5,423 nt of DNA from Clostridia bacterium (GTDB lineage Bacteria; Bacillota_A; Clostridia; Oscillospirales; CAG-272). The translations under genes and the position numbers were made by a program. This document shows, in pieces, positions 1-5,423 of the stretch. The number at the start of each line of letters is the position of its first letter. Position 1 is the first letter of the stretch. The notes beneath the pieces were generated by a model. The model made no database searches and was not told where the DNA came from. It saw only the letters and a list, made by a program, of their open reading frames with translations. The stretch spans positions 1 to 5,423 of the forward strand of contig JAFQUG010000229.1 of assembly GCA_017408625.1 (NCBI GenBank), written 5' to 3'.

Positions 1-1
1 G

Positions 2-1057
2 CTTGCCACCGCGCACCACGCGGACGACAACTTGGAAACGCTGCTCTTTCGCCTTTGTCGCGGCACGGACACGCAAGGGCTGCGCGGCATTCCCGCATTC
101 GCCCACTTACCCGGCACGCCCGAGGACAGCTCTCTTTGCTTATTCAGACCGCTTTTGCAGCTGACCAAGCAGGAAATTTTAGACGAATGCGGCGCAAGAG
201 GATTGGATTTTGTGACCGACGCCACAAACGCATGCGACGACTACGCGCGCAACCGCATCCGCAATCGCGTCATCCCCGAGCTGGAGCAATTGTTTGCACA
301 CCCCCAGCACGCTGCCCAACGGCTTTGCCGCGCAGCTGCCGAGGATTGCGATGCGCTGGACGCTGTGGCCGATCAGCTCTATGTCGCGCATGCAAACGAC
401 GGTCGTCTGCCTACCGCACTTTTGCGTACGCAGCCGCCTGCAATTGCAAAAAGGCTGATCCGCCTTTGCTATGCGGACTTTGCACACCAAAGCGGGATCT
501 CTTATGCCATGGCTGAGGCAGTGCACTTGGACGCCGTGTGGCAGAAGATCTGCGCCGGCAAGACCGGCAGCATCAGCCTGCCTTGCGATATTTGCGCCGT
601 GATCGATCGCGATTTTCTGCGCATGACAAAGCACCAAAGGCACGTGCAAAAAATTTCCTATTCCTTTCCGCTGCAAGAGGGATGGACCGAGCTTTGTGAC
701 GCAGATGTGACGGTTTGGGCGAATTTTCCCGAAAATCCTTTGATGGACACGCCTTGTCCTTCAAATGTTTACAATTTATATACAGAACTGCGGGTAAGAT
801 TTGATACAATAGTAGGACAGGTCTTTTTGAGGCCGATCAGAGAAGGTGATGTCATCCTCTCGGGCGGTATGCATAAAAAAATCCGTAAGCTCTATTCGGC
901 AGAGGGCATTCCGCTTTCCCTGCGGGCAAAGCTCCCCTTGCTCTGCGATCATGACGGCGTCATTGCCGTACCCGGCATCTGCCTGCGCGACGGTGCTGCC
1001 GCTGCGCAGGATCAAAAAACGCTTGATCTACGCATTTATTTGCATAAAACAATTTGA
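2..1057 (+). CDS. tilS: tRNA(Ile)-lysidine synthetase TilS, 5'-truncated by the window edge
   Basis: TilS is a cytoplasmic enzyme that uses ATP and lysine to convert the wobble cytidine (C34) of the CAU-anticodon tRNA-Ile to lysidine, so that it reads AUA and is charged with isoleucine. The open frame runs in from the left edge and shows 351 codons. It opens with the PP-loop family motif ATAHHADDNLETLLFR (visible residues 2-17), then RPLL (49-52) and DATN...RNRIR (73-87), typical of the catalytic half. The C-terminal TilS domain lies at about 265-335, with IREGD, KKIRKLY and a KLPLL block. The true start and the SGGxDS ATP loop lie outside the window. Bacillus-type TilS proteins are about 470 residues, so roughly 100 residues are missing here. 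A TTG at 32 falls inside the conserved motif and is not a start. The stop is 24 bases before hpt, so the genes are probably cotranscribed. Identification is secure. Confidence 0.95.
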   Translation, partial: LATAHHADDNLETLLFRLCRGTDTQGLRGIPAFAHLPGTPEDSSLCLFRPLLQLTKQEILDECGARGLDFVTDATNACDDYARNRIRNRVIPELEQLFAHPQHAAQRLCRAAAEDCDALDAVADQLYVAHANDGRLPTALLRTQPPAIAKRLIRLCYADFAHQSGISYAMAEAVHLDAVWQKICAGKTGSISLPCDICAVIDRDFLRMTKHQRHVQKISYSFPLQEGWTELCDADVTVWANFPENPLMDTPCPSNVYNLYTELRVRFDTIVGQVFLRPIREGDVILSGGMHKKIRKLYSAEGIPLSLRAKLPLLCDHDGVIAVPGICLRDGAAAAQDQKTLDLRIYLHKTI

Positions 1058-1069
1058 TACTTGAATGAA

Positions 1070-1075
1070 AAGGGG
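1070..1075 (+). promoter_or_regulatory. Ribosome binding site of hpt
   Basis: AAGGGG lies 6 bases before the ATG at 1082. This supports that ATG over the in-frame TTG at 1061, which would have no ribosome binding site of its own and would add seven residues (MNEKGHT) that encode the Shine-Dalgarno region itself. Confidence 0.75.
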
Positions 1076-1081
1076 CATACC

Positions 1082-1630
1082 ATGATAAAGAATGATATCG
1101 AAAAAATTCTTATCAGCGAGCAACAGTTGAGCGACATGATCGACCGACTGGCACTGCAGATCACCAACGATTATAAGGACTCAAAGCGTAAGCTGGTGTT
1201 CGTCGTCATCCTCAAGGGCTCGATCCCCTTTGCAACCGAGCTGATGAAGCGCGTCACACTGCCGCTTGAGATCGAGGTCATGAAGGTCTCGTCCTACGGC
1301 GCGGGCACAAAATCCTCGGGGGAGATCCGTATCCATACCGATCTGCTCCGCGACGACCTGCCCGATTGCGATCTTTTGATCATCGAGGACATCGTGGACA
1401 GCGGCAGAACGTTGCAAAGACTGACACAGCTTTTCGCCAACAGACTTGCAGGCAGCGTCAAGACCTGTACCATGCTGGATAAGCCCGATCGACGCGAGGT
1501 GGAATTCGTGCCCGATTATTGCGGCACGGTCATTCCCAACGAATTTGTGGTCGGCTTTGGCCTTGACTACAATGAAAAATACAGAAATCTGCCCTTTGTG
1601 GGCGTTCTGAAGCCGGAGATCTACCAGTAA
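1082..1630 (+). CDS. hpt: Hypoxanthine(-guanine) phosphoribosyltransferase
   Basis: This is a cytoplasmic purine-salvage enzyme that joins hypoxanthine or guanine to PRPP, giving IMP or GMP and pyrophosphate. The protein is 182 residues, the usual bacterial length. It has the LKGS loop (44-47), the SSYGAGTKSSG flexible-loop region (70-80), and the type I PRPP-binding motif LLIIEDIVDSGRTL (98-111). In that motif E102 and D103 bind ribose/Mg and D106 is the expected catalytic base. The purine-binding part has LDKP (K134) and FVVGFGLDYNEKYRNLP (155-171, with D162). No key residue is missing. The start is set by the AAGGGG site at 1070-1075. It sits between tilS and ftsH, the standard Firmicutes arrangement (also called hprT). 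In Bacillus, TilS and HprT have been reported to influence ftsH expression, but nothing in this sequence tests that. Preference between hypoxanthine and guanine cannot be read from the sequence. Confidence 0.96.
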   Translation: MIKNDIEKILISEQQLSDMIDRLALQITNDYKDSKRKLVFVVILKGSIPFATELMKRVTLPLEIEVMKVSSYGAGTKSSGEIRIHTDLLRDDLPDCDLLIIEDIVDSGRTLQRLTQLFANRLAGSVKTCTMLDKPDRREVEFVPDYCGTVIPNEFVVGFGLDYNEKYRNLPFVGVLKPEIYQ

Positions 1631-1665
1631 AATCCGGCAGCAGCGAATACATAGTACCCAACCAA

Positions 1666-1671
1666 CGGAGG
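1666..1671 (+). promoter_or_regulatory. Ribosome binding site of ftsH
   Basis: CGGAGG lies 6 bases before the ATG at 1678, an almost ideal Shine-Dalgarno site. The 47-base gap between hpt and ftsH shows no clear promoter or stem-loop, so ftsH appears to rely on transcription from upstream. Confidence 0.8.
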
Positions 1672-1677
1672 TTTTGA

Positions 1678-3762
1678 ATGAAGAATAATTTCAAGGTGAT
1701 CCTGTTTTACGTGATCTTTATTGCTGTGATCGCGTTCGTCGTCGTGATGCTGTTCACGGGCGGCAACAAACAGACCATCACCGACGTTACCGATTATCAG
1801 GACGTCATCAAGGTCTTCGCCGACACCAAGGATACAGACGGCGACGGCGTTGCAGACACGGGCGTAAAGAGCTGCGTGATCAGCTTCCGCCACAGAACCC
1901 TGACCTACACCACACACGAGGATAAGACTTTCCGCTACGAGATCGCGGATATGGAATACTTCCAGCGTGACCTTAGCCCCATCATCGTCTCGCTTTCCGA
2001 GCAGGGACTGATCGAAGAGGTGGTCAACGAGCCGGTGATCACACTGCCCGGCTGGGTCTCCTATCTCCCCTTCCTTCTGATCATCGTGGTCTTTATCGTC
2101 TTCTATTTTATCGCCATGAAGCGCGCCAACAACGAGGGCAACAAGATCAACAACTTTGGCAAAGCACGCGTCAAAACGCCTGTGCCCGATGATAAGAACA
2201 AGATCCGCTTCAAGGACGTAGCAGGTGCAGACGAGGAAAAGCAGGAGCTGCAGGAGATCGTGGAATTCCTCAAAGCCCCCGGCAAATTCTCCAGACTCGG
2301 CGCAAAAATTCCCCATGGCGTTCTGCTCATGGGCCCTCCCGGTACGGGTAAAACACTGCTTGCAAAGGCAGTTGCAGGTGAAGCCGGCGTTCCCTTTTTC
2401 TCGATCTCGGGCTCCGATTTCGTGGAAATGTACGTCGGTGTGGGTGCTTCCCGTGTGCGCGACCTGTTTGAAAGCGCGCGTAAAGCCCCCGCATCCATTA
2501 TCTTTATCGACGAGATCGACGCAGTCGGCCGTCACAGAGGTGCAGGTCTTGGCGGCGGTCACGACGAGAGAGAGCAAACGCTCAACCAGCTGCTGGTAGA
2601 AATGGACGGCTTTGGCTCTCACGAGGGCATTATCGTCATCGCAGCCACCAACCGCCCCGATATCCTTGACCCCGCACTGCTCAGACCCGGCCGTTTTGAC
2701 CGTCAGATCACGGTCAACTACCCCGACATGAAGGGCAGAGAGGAGATCCTCAAGGTGCATGCCAAGGGCAAGCCGATCGAGGAGACGGTAGACTTTGCCG
2801 AGATCTCCAAGCACACTCCGGGCTTTACCGGTGCTGATCTTGCCAACCTGCTCAACGAGGCTGCATTGCTGGCAGCTCGTAAGAACAAGTCGCTGATCGG
2901 TATGGAGGACATTGACGAGGCGTACCTCAAGGTCGTACTCGGTCCGCAGAAAAAGAGCCATATCCGCACCCCCGAGGACAACAAGCTTTGCGCATATCAC
3001 GAGGCAGGCCATGCAGTGGTTTCCTACTTCTGCCCCAAGGCCAACCCCGTATCCTATATTACCATCATTCCCGCAGGCTCTGCAGGCGGTGTGACGCTCA
3101 CGCCTCCCACCGAGGACAGAATGGGCAGAACCAAGGGTCAGATGTTAGACGACGTTGCAGTCGCACTTGGCGGCCGTGCTGCCGAGCAGCTGGTGCTGGA
3201 GGATATCTCCACCGGCGCATCCAGCGATATCCAGCACGCAACCTCCACCATTCGCAGCATGATTACCCGCTACGGTATGTCCGAGACGCTCGGTACCGTG
3301 CTGTACGGCTCGGCACACTCCAGCTCCGAGGTATTCCTTGGCAGAGACTTCTCTTCCGGCAAGGATTACTCCGAGGAAACGGCTGCTGCCATTGACCGCG
3401 AAACCAGACTGATCATGGATGCGCAATACAAGCGCGCCATCGAGATCCTTTCCGCGCACATGGATAAGCTGCACTTTATTGCAGAGTATCTTCTGAACCA
3501 CGAAAACATGGACGGCGACCAGTTCAAGGCCGCCATGGACGGTTATCCCACGGTGGAAGAGCTTGAGCAAATGCTCGAAGAAAAGAAGCGCAAGAGCCGC
3601 GAGGAAAACGAGCAAAAAGAGCAGGCTGAGCAGGAGCGCGCACGTCGCGAGGCTGAGGAGAAGGCAAATGAAAATCCCTTCCCCTACGCACAGCCTGAGC
3701 CCGAAGAAGATAAGAAAAACGACAAAAAGGACGACGACAACAGCGGATTTTTCTCGCTGTAA
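1678..3762 (+). CDS. ftsH: ATP-dependent zinc metalloprotease FtsH
   Basis: FtsH is a membrane-anchored hexameric AAA+ protease that degrades misassembled membrane proteins and short-lived cytosolic regulators. The 694-residue protein is longer than E. coli (644) or B. subtilis (637) FtsH. In order it has TM1 (about 6-27), an extracytoplasmic domain (28-125), TM2 (about 128-147), and an AAA+ domain. The AAA+ domain has Walker A GPPGTGKT (219-226), pore motif MYVG (251-254, Tyr in place of the commoner Phe), Walker B IIFIDEID (274-281), and a second region of homology with arginine fingers R336 and R339. The M41 protease domain has HEAGH (441-445) and the third zinc ligand D517 in SSDIQHAT. 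All catalytic residues are present. Two oddities are an acidic loop at 49-60 matching DxDxDGxxxD, and a Glu/Lys-rich tail (633-694) ending SGFFSL. It is the last gene of the tilS-hpt-ftsH operon, with a terminator 20 bases past its stop. Confidence 0.98.
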   Translation: MKNNFKVILFYVIFIAVIAFVVVMLFTGGNKQTITDVTDYQDVIKVFADTKDTDGDGVADTGVKSCVISFRHRTLTYTTHEDKTFRYEIADMEYFQRDLSPIIVSLSEQGLIEEVVNEPVITLPGWVSYLPFLLIIVVFIVFYFIAMKRANNEGNKINNFGKARVKTPVPDDKNKIRFKDVAGADEEKQELQEIVEFLKAPGKFSRLGAKIPHGVLLMGPPGTGKTLLAKAVAGEAGVPFFSISGSDFVEMYVGVGASRVRDLFESARKAPASIIFIDEIDAVGRHRGAGLGGGHDEREQTLNQLLVEMDGFGSHEGIIVIAATNRPDILDPALLRPGRFDRQITVNYPDMKGREEILKVHAKGKPIEETVDFAEISKHTPGFTGADLANLLNEAALLAARKNKSLIGMEDIDEAYLKVVLGPQKKSHIRTPEDNKLCAYHEAGHAVVSYFCPKANPVSYITIIPAGSAGGVTLTPPTEDRMGRTKGQMLDDVAVALGGRAAEQLVLEDISTGASSDIQHATSTIRSMITRYGMSETLGTVLYGSAHSSSEVFLGRDFSSGKDYSEETAAAIDRETRLIMDAQYKRAIEILSAHMDKLHFIAEYLLNHENMDGDQFKAAMDGYPTVEELEQMLEEKKRKSREENEQKEQAEQERARREAEEKANENPFPYAQPEPEEDKKNDKKDDDNSGFFSL

Positions 3763-3782
3763 GCCGTCAAAAGGTCATAAGG

Positions 3783-3811
3783 AAAACCCTCGCGATTTTC
3801 GCGAGGGTTTT
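3783..3811. terminator. Bidirectional intrinsic terminator between converging genes
   Basis: A perfect 13-bp inverted repeat (3783-3795 with 3799-3811) surrounds a TTT loop. The stem core CCCTCGCGA is GC-rich. Its outer pairs are AAAA/TTTT, so each strand ends the hairpin in four T's. It begins 20 bases after the ftsH stop and lies 25 bases past the stop of the minus-strand gene ending at 3837. It is therefore placed to end transcription from both sides. The T-runs are short (4), so efficiency may be moderate. Confidence 0.9.
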
Positions 3812-3836
3812 CTACATTTATTATATACAAATCTGA

Positions 3837-4439
3837 TCACGTTTCGCTCTCGTAGAGATACTCATGCACAGGTCCTGCAGGTTTGATCGGTATGAAGCTG
3901 AGAATGGGAAAGATCAGGAAGGCAAGCTCGGACAGGATCACCATACCCGCAATCAGCAGCCACGCACCCCAGGTGGGCACGTATGCCTTGAAAATGCGGA
4001 AATGGGAAATGTACAGAAGCACGGCCATCCAGACAGCGGCCAGCAACGTCAGCACGGTCAGCACGACTGTTACGAGCGCGACAACACTCACCACGGCGTC
4101 GGGCAAAGTAAGCTCGGAAGAGAGCACCGTAATGACCGCACCGATCACGGCCAGCGTCGTCAGCACGGAAAACACGATCACCGAGACCACACCCTGCTTG
4201 AGTAACGATTTTCTGTAAGGATCTTCACGCTCTGCAGCAGCATCTCCCGCGCGCAGAATTGCCACGGGCGGAAGCAAGAACGCCCACACCCAGGACCAGA
4301 CCGGACGAAACGCGCCCAATTTATTACAAATACGTGCAAGCCCGATGGCTTGAATGACCGAGGGGATCAGCGCGATCAACGCCATGATAAAGAAAAAGAT
4401 TGCATAGATCAGCAGGACCATAACACTCAGATTAAGCAT
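3837..4439 (-). CDS. Unassigned multi-pass membrane protein, paralogue A
   Basis: I do not recognise this family. The protein is 200 residues and very hydrophobic, with likely membrane segments at about 4-28, 83-106, 114-143 and 158-183, and no clear cleavable signal peptide. Between the first two segments lies the motif IGLARICNKLGAF then WSWVWAFLLPPVAILRAGDAAAERED (32-73). It combines a basic start, a Trp-rich hydrophobic stretch with a PP pair that might be a re-entrant or interfacial helix, and a charged end. A second signature, SHFRIFKAYVPTWGAW (145-160), precedes the last segment. The tail is acidic (EYLYESET). The gene immediately upstream on the same strand encodes a clear paralogue: 31 of 42 residues are identical across the first motif. 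The start is supported by an AAGGAG site 8 bases upstream and a consensus promoter. No enzyme motif or metal site is evident. That it is a real gene is near certain; its function is unknown. Confidence 0.9.
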   Translation of the reverse strand: MLNLSVMVLLIYAIFFFIMALIALIPSVIQAIGLARICNKLGAFRPVWSWVWAFLLPPVAILRAGDAAAEREDPYRKSLLKQGVVSVIVFSVLTTLAVIGAVITVLSSELTLPDAVVSVVALVTVVLTVLTLLAAVWMAVLLYISHFRIFKAYVPTWGAWLLIAGMVILSELAFLIFPILSFIPIKPAGPVHEYLYESET

Positions 4440-4447
4440 ATCTTGCT

Positions 4448-4453
4448 CTCCTT
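4448..4453 (-). promoter_or_regulatory. Ribosome binding site of paralogue A
   Basis: On the minus strand AAGGAG lies 8 bases upstream of the ATG at 4439-4437. It fixes the start, and the ATG also lines up within a few residues of an internal Met in the paralogue. Confidence 0.8.
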
Positions 4454-4476
4454 ATATCAAAAGAATTGGATGCTTT

Positions 4477-4505
4477 ATTATAGCATATGCATCATGGTAT
4501 GTCAA
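4477..4505 (-). promoter_or_regulatory. Consensus sigma-A promoter of paralogue A
   Basis: Reading the minus strand, TTGACA (4505-4500) is followed by exactly 17 bases and TATAAT (4482-4477), both hexamers being perfect. TGC directly before the -10 gives an extended -10 (TGCTATAAT). The predicted transcript start is near 4470, giving a leader of about 30 bases. The -35 sits only 23 bases past the stop of the upstream paralogue. An 8-bp palindrome GCATATGC (4483-4490) overlaps the extended -10, but it is not conserved at the other paralogue's promoter. Confidence 0.92.
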
Positions 4506-4528
4506 GAGTGGCGACGAACGTCCGCGTG

Positions 4529-5152
4529 TTATGACACGGTTTTAGGCAAATCATCATCCGGCGTCTTGATTTTTCGTAACGGGAAAAAGCTGAGAATTGG
4601 AAGAAACCAAAAGGATACCTTATAAAGAACAACAATGCCGATCACAGCTAACCATGCGCCCCATATGGGCATAAAGGCTTTCAAAATACGAAAATAAGAA
4701 ATGAACAGCAATACGATCGTCCAAACGGCAAATACCAGCGTCGGAACCGTCAAGAGGATCATCGCAACCAAGCTGACGTAAACAAGGCGGCTTGACCAGG
4801 AAAGCAGCGTGGCCGTGACCGCCAAAGCAGCACAAAGCACGGCGAATACGCAGCATACAACAAACAAAATTATGATCTTCACGCCTTGCTTGAAATACCG
4901 ACGCTTATTCTCATCCTCTCTCTTGGCAGCGGCATCCCCTGCGCGAAAAATCGCAATCGGCGGAAAAAACAGTGCCCACACCCAAGACCAAATGCGAGGA
5001 AACGCCTGCAGCTTGTTACACACACGCGCAAGGCCGATGGAGGTGACCAATGAACGGATCAGTTCGGGGAGCAGCTCGATCAGAATCAAGATACCAAAGG
5101 TCAGCGTCCAAATCAGTATGATGGTGGTACTGAACATATCCTCGCCGTTCAT
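4529..5152 (-). CDS. Unassigned multi-pass membrane protein, paralogue B
   Basis: This is a paralogue of the downstream minus-strand gene, and I do not recognise the family. With the start at 5152 it is 207 residues, with likely membrane segments at about 8-28, 91-117, 123-151 and 164-190. It carries the shared motif IGLARVCNKLQAF then WSWVWALFFPPIAIFRAGDAAAKRED (39-80) and the second signature ISYFRILKAFMPIWGAW (151-167). After PILSF the tail is hydrophilic and differs from paralogue A. The frame stays open upstream to 5278, but that stretch contains the promoter and hairpin DNA, so it is not translated. GGAGG at 5160-5164 is 7 bases from the ATG at 5152 and 4 from an adjacent ATG at 5155, so I choose 5152. 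An ATG at 5137 aligns with the start of paralogue A but has no ribosome binding site of its own. No clear terminator separates B from A, so some readthrough into A is possible. Confidence 0.88.
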   Translation of the reverse strand: MNGEDMFSTTIILIWTLTFGILILIELLPELIRSLVTSIGLARVCNKLQAFPRIWSWVWALFFPPIAIFRAGDAAAKREDENKRRYFKQGVKIIILFVVCCVFAVLCAALAVTATLLSWSSRLVYVSLVAMILLTVPTLVFAVWTIVLLFISYFRILKAFMPIWGAWLAVIGIVVLYKVSFWFLPILSFFPLRKIKTPDDDLPKTVS

Positions 5153-5159
5153 CATCGTT

Positions 5160-5165
5160 CCTCCC
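5160..5165 (-). promoter_or_regulatory. Ribosome binding site of paralogue B
   Basis: GGGAGG on the minus strand precedes a double ATG (5155 and 5152). The 7-base spacing favours the second ATG. The site rules out the far upstream start at 5278. Confidence 0.8.
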
Positions 5166-5188
5166 TGCTCCATAGAATATGATATCTT

Positions 5189-5217
5189 ATTATAGCATGA
5201 TTGCACGGAAATGTCAA
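5189..5217 (-). promoter_or_regulatory. Consensus sigma-A promoter of paralogue B
   Basis: On the minus strand, TTGACA (5217-5212), 17 bases and TATAAT (5194-5189) match the consensus perfectly, again with TGC before the -10. The predicted start is near 5182, giving a leader of about 30 bases. Besides both hexamers and the spacing, the flanks TTGACAT and ATGCTATAATAA are identical to the paralogue A promoter, while the spacer interior differs. Confidence 0.92.
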
Positions 5218-5423
5218 GAAAAGCCACTTTTCCAAAAGAGCGCCCGTATGGGAACCCCCACCACCGCAACCGCGCCATTGAAACTCATGCAATTCGTTTC
5301 AATGATCGCTGCGGTCCCCCTCCCGCAGCGGGGAGGCTCATTTAGGCATCCGATCTTGTCTGTTTATCCGCTTTTGGGAAGCTTTTGCATCCGTATTTTG
5401 AATATTTCTCGGTACGGTTGCCC
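5218..5423. other. Gene-free right edge
   Basis: Apart from the inverted-repeat cluster at 5263-5336, I see no supported gene here. Two minus-strand frames are open from the edge for about 26-27 codons and stop at 5344-5348 (TAA) and 5340-5342 (TGA). Either could be the end of a gene beyond the window, but neither shows a recognisable motif. Confidence 0.5.
5263..5336. repeat. Cluster of inverted repeats, possible palindromic intergenic element
   Basis: Nested inverted repeats are present. ACCGCA (5263-5268) pairs with TGCGGT (5310-5315), and inside it CATTGAAAC (5276-5284) pairs with GTTTCAATG (5296-5304), with an 11-base loop. GCTGCGG (5308-5314) also pairs with CCGCAGC (5323-5329), and CCTCCC (5319-5324) with GGGAGG (5331-5336). 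No protein is encoded. G-rich/C-rich palindromic units like this are common as dispersed intergenic repeats or small non-autonomous elements in Clostridia, but no second copy is present in this window, so repeat status is inferred. No long T-run follows on either strand, so it is not a typical terminator. Confidence 0.5.

Noticed and set aside
179..676. Minus-strand open frame of 165 codons within tilS
   Set aside because: It is fully inside tilS on the other strand, Cys/Ala-rich and without motifs; a shadow frame.
1061..1081. TTG start for hpt at 1061
   Set aside because: It would place the Shine-Dalgarno sequence within the coding region; the ATG at 1082 has a well-spaced AAGGGG and gives the usual family length.
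1621..3012. Long minus-strand open frame (463 codons) antisense to hpt end and ftsH
   Set aside because: It lies opposite the strongly supported ftsH, has no ribosome binding site or recognisable domain, and is explained by ftsH codon bias leaving the antisense frame free of stops.
2988..3395. Plus-strand 135-codon frame inside ftsH
   Set aside because: It overlaps the protease domain of ftsH in another frame, is Arg/Cys-rich and has no start signal.
3883..4218. Plus-strand frames opposite paralogue A
   Set aside because: They have low-complexity Ser/Thr composition and no ribosome binding site; the opposite strand has a paralogue-supported gene with promoter and RBS.
5153..5278. Upstream extension of paralogue B to an ATG at 5278
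   Set aside because: The extension covers the perfect promoter and part of the hairpin element and has no homologue in paralogue A; GGAGG supports a start at 5152.
5263..5336. CRISPR array or riboswitch in the inverted-repeat cluster
   Set aside because: There is no regularly spaced direct repeat, and no known riboswitch core or terminator/antiterminator with a T-run can be seen.
5340..5423. Possible C-terminal end of a minus-strand gene at the right edge
   Set aside because: Two minus-strand frames are open for 26-27 codons up to the edge, neither has a motif, and they cannot be told apart from chance.

Overview
The window (5,423 bases, moderately GC-rich) looks like chromosomal DNA of a low-to-mid GC Gram-positive bacterium, most likely a member of the Clostridia. 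The evidence is the gene order tilS-hpt-ftsH, which is the classical Firmicutes housekeeping cluster, together with strong GGAGG-type ribosome binding sites, consensus sigma-A promoters and an ordinary Firmicutes-style stem-loop terminator. The exact genus cannot be decided from the sequence alone.

Left part (2-3762, + strand): a housekeeping operon. The 3' portion of tilS (tRNA-Ile lysidine synthetase) enters from the left edge. It is followed after 24 bases by hpt (hypoxanthine/guanine phosphoribosyltransferase) and after another 47 bases by ftsH (membrane-anchored AAA+ zinc protease). No convincing promoter or terminator lies in either gap, so the three genes are probably cotranscribed. 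The FtsH is orthodox in its ATPase and protease domains. It has two uncommon features: an acidic DxDxDG loop, resembling the calcium loops of thrombospondin type 3 and dockerin repeats, in its extracytoplasmic domain, and a long highly charged C-terminal tail.

Middle (3763-3836): a compact intergenic region holding one 13-bp perfect stem-loop with a 3-base loop and T-runs on both strands. It can terminate both the rightward ftsH operon and the leftward genes that converge on it.

Right part (3837-5217, - strand): two tandem paralogous membrane-protein genes of a family I do not recognise. They share a striking motif (IGLARxCNKLxAF...WSWVWA...PPxAIxRAGDAAAxRED). Each has its own promoter that is perfect at every key position: TTGACA, a 17-base spacer and TGCTATAAT, followed by a leader of about 30 bases and a good ribosome binding site. 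This is the least ordinary content in the window: a duplicated, apparently strongly expressed, unassigned integral membrane protein family.

Right edge (5218-5423): no gene I can support. It carries a cluster of inverted repeats (about 5263-5336) that resembles a palindromic intergenic repeat or small non-autonomous element. No CRISPR array, tRNA, rRNA, transposase gene or phage gene is visible.
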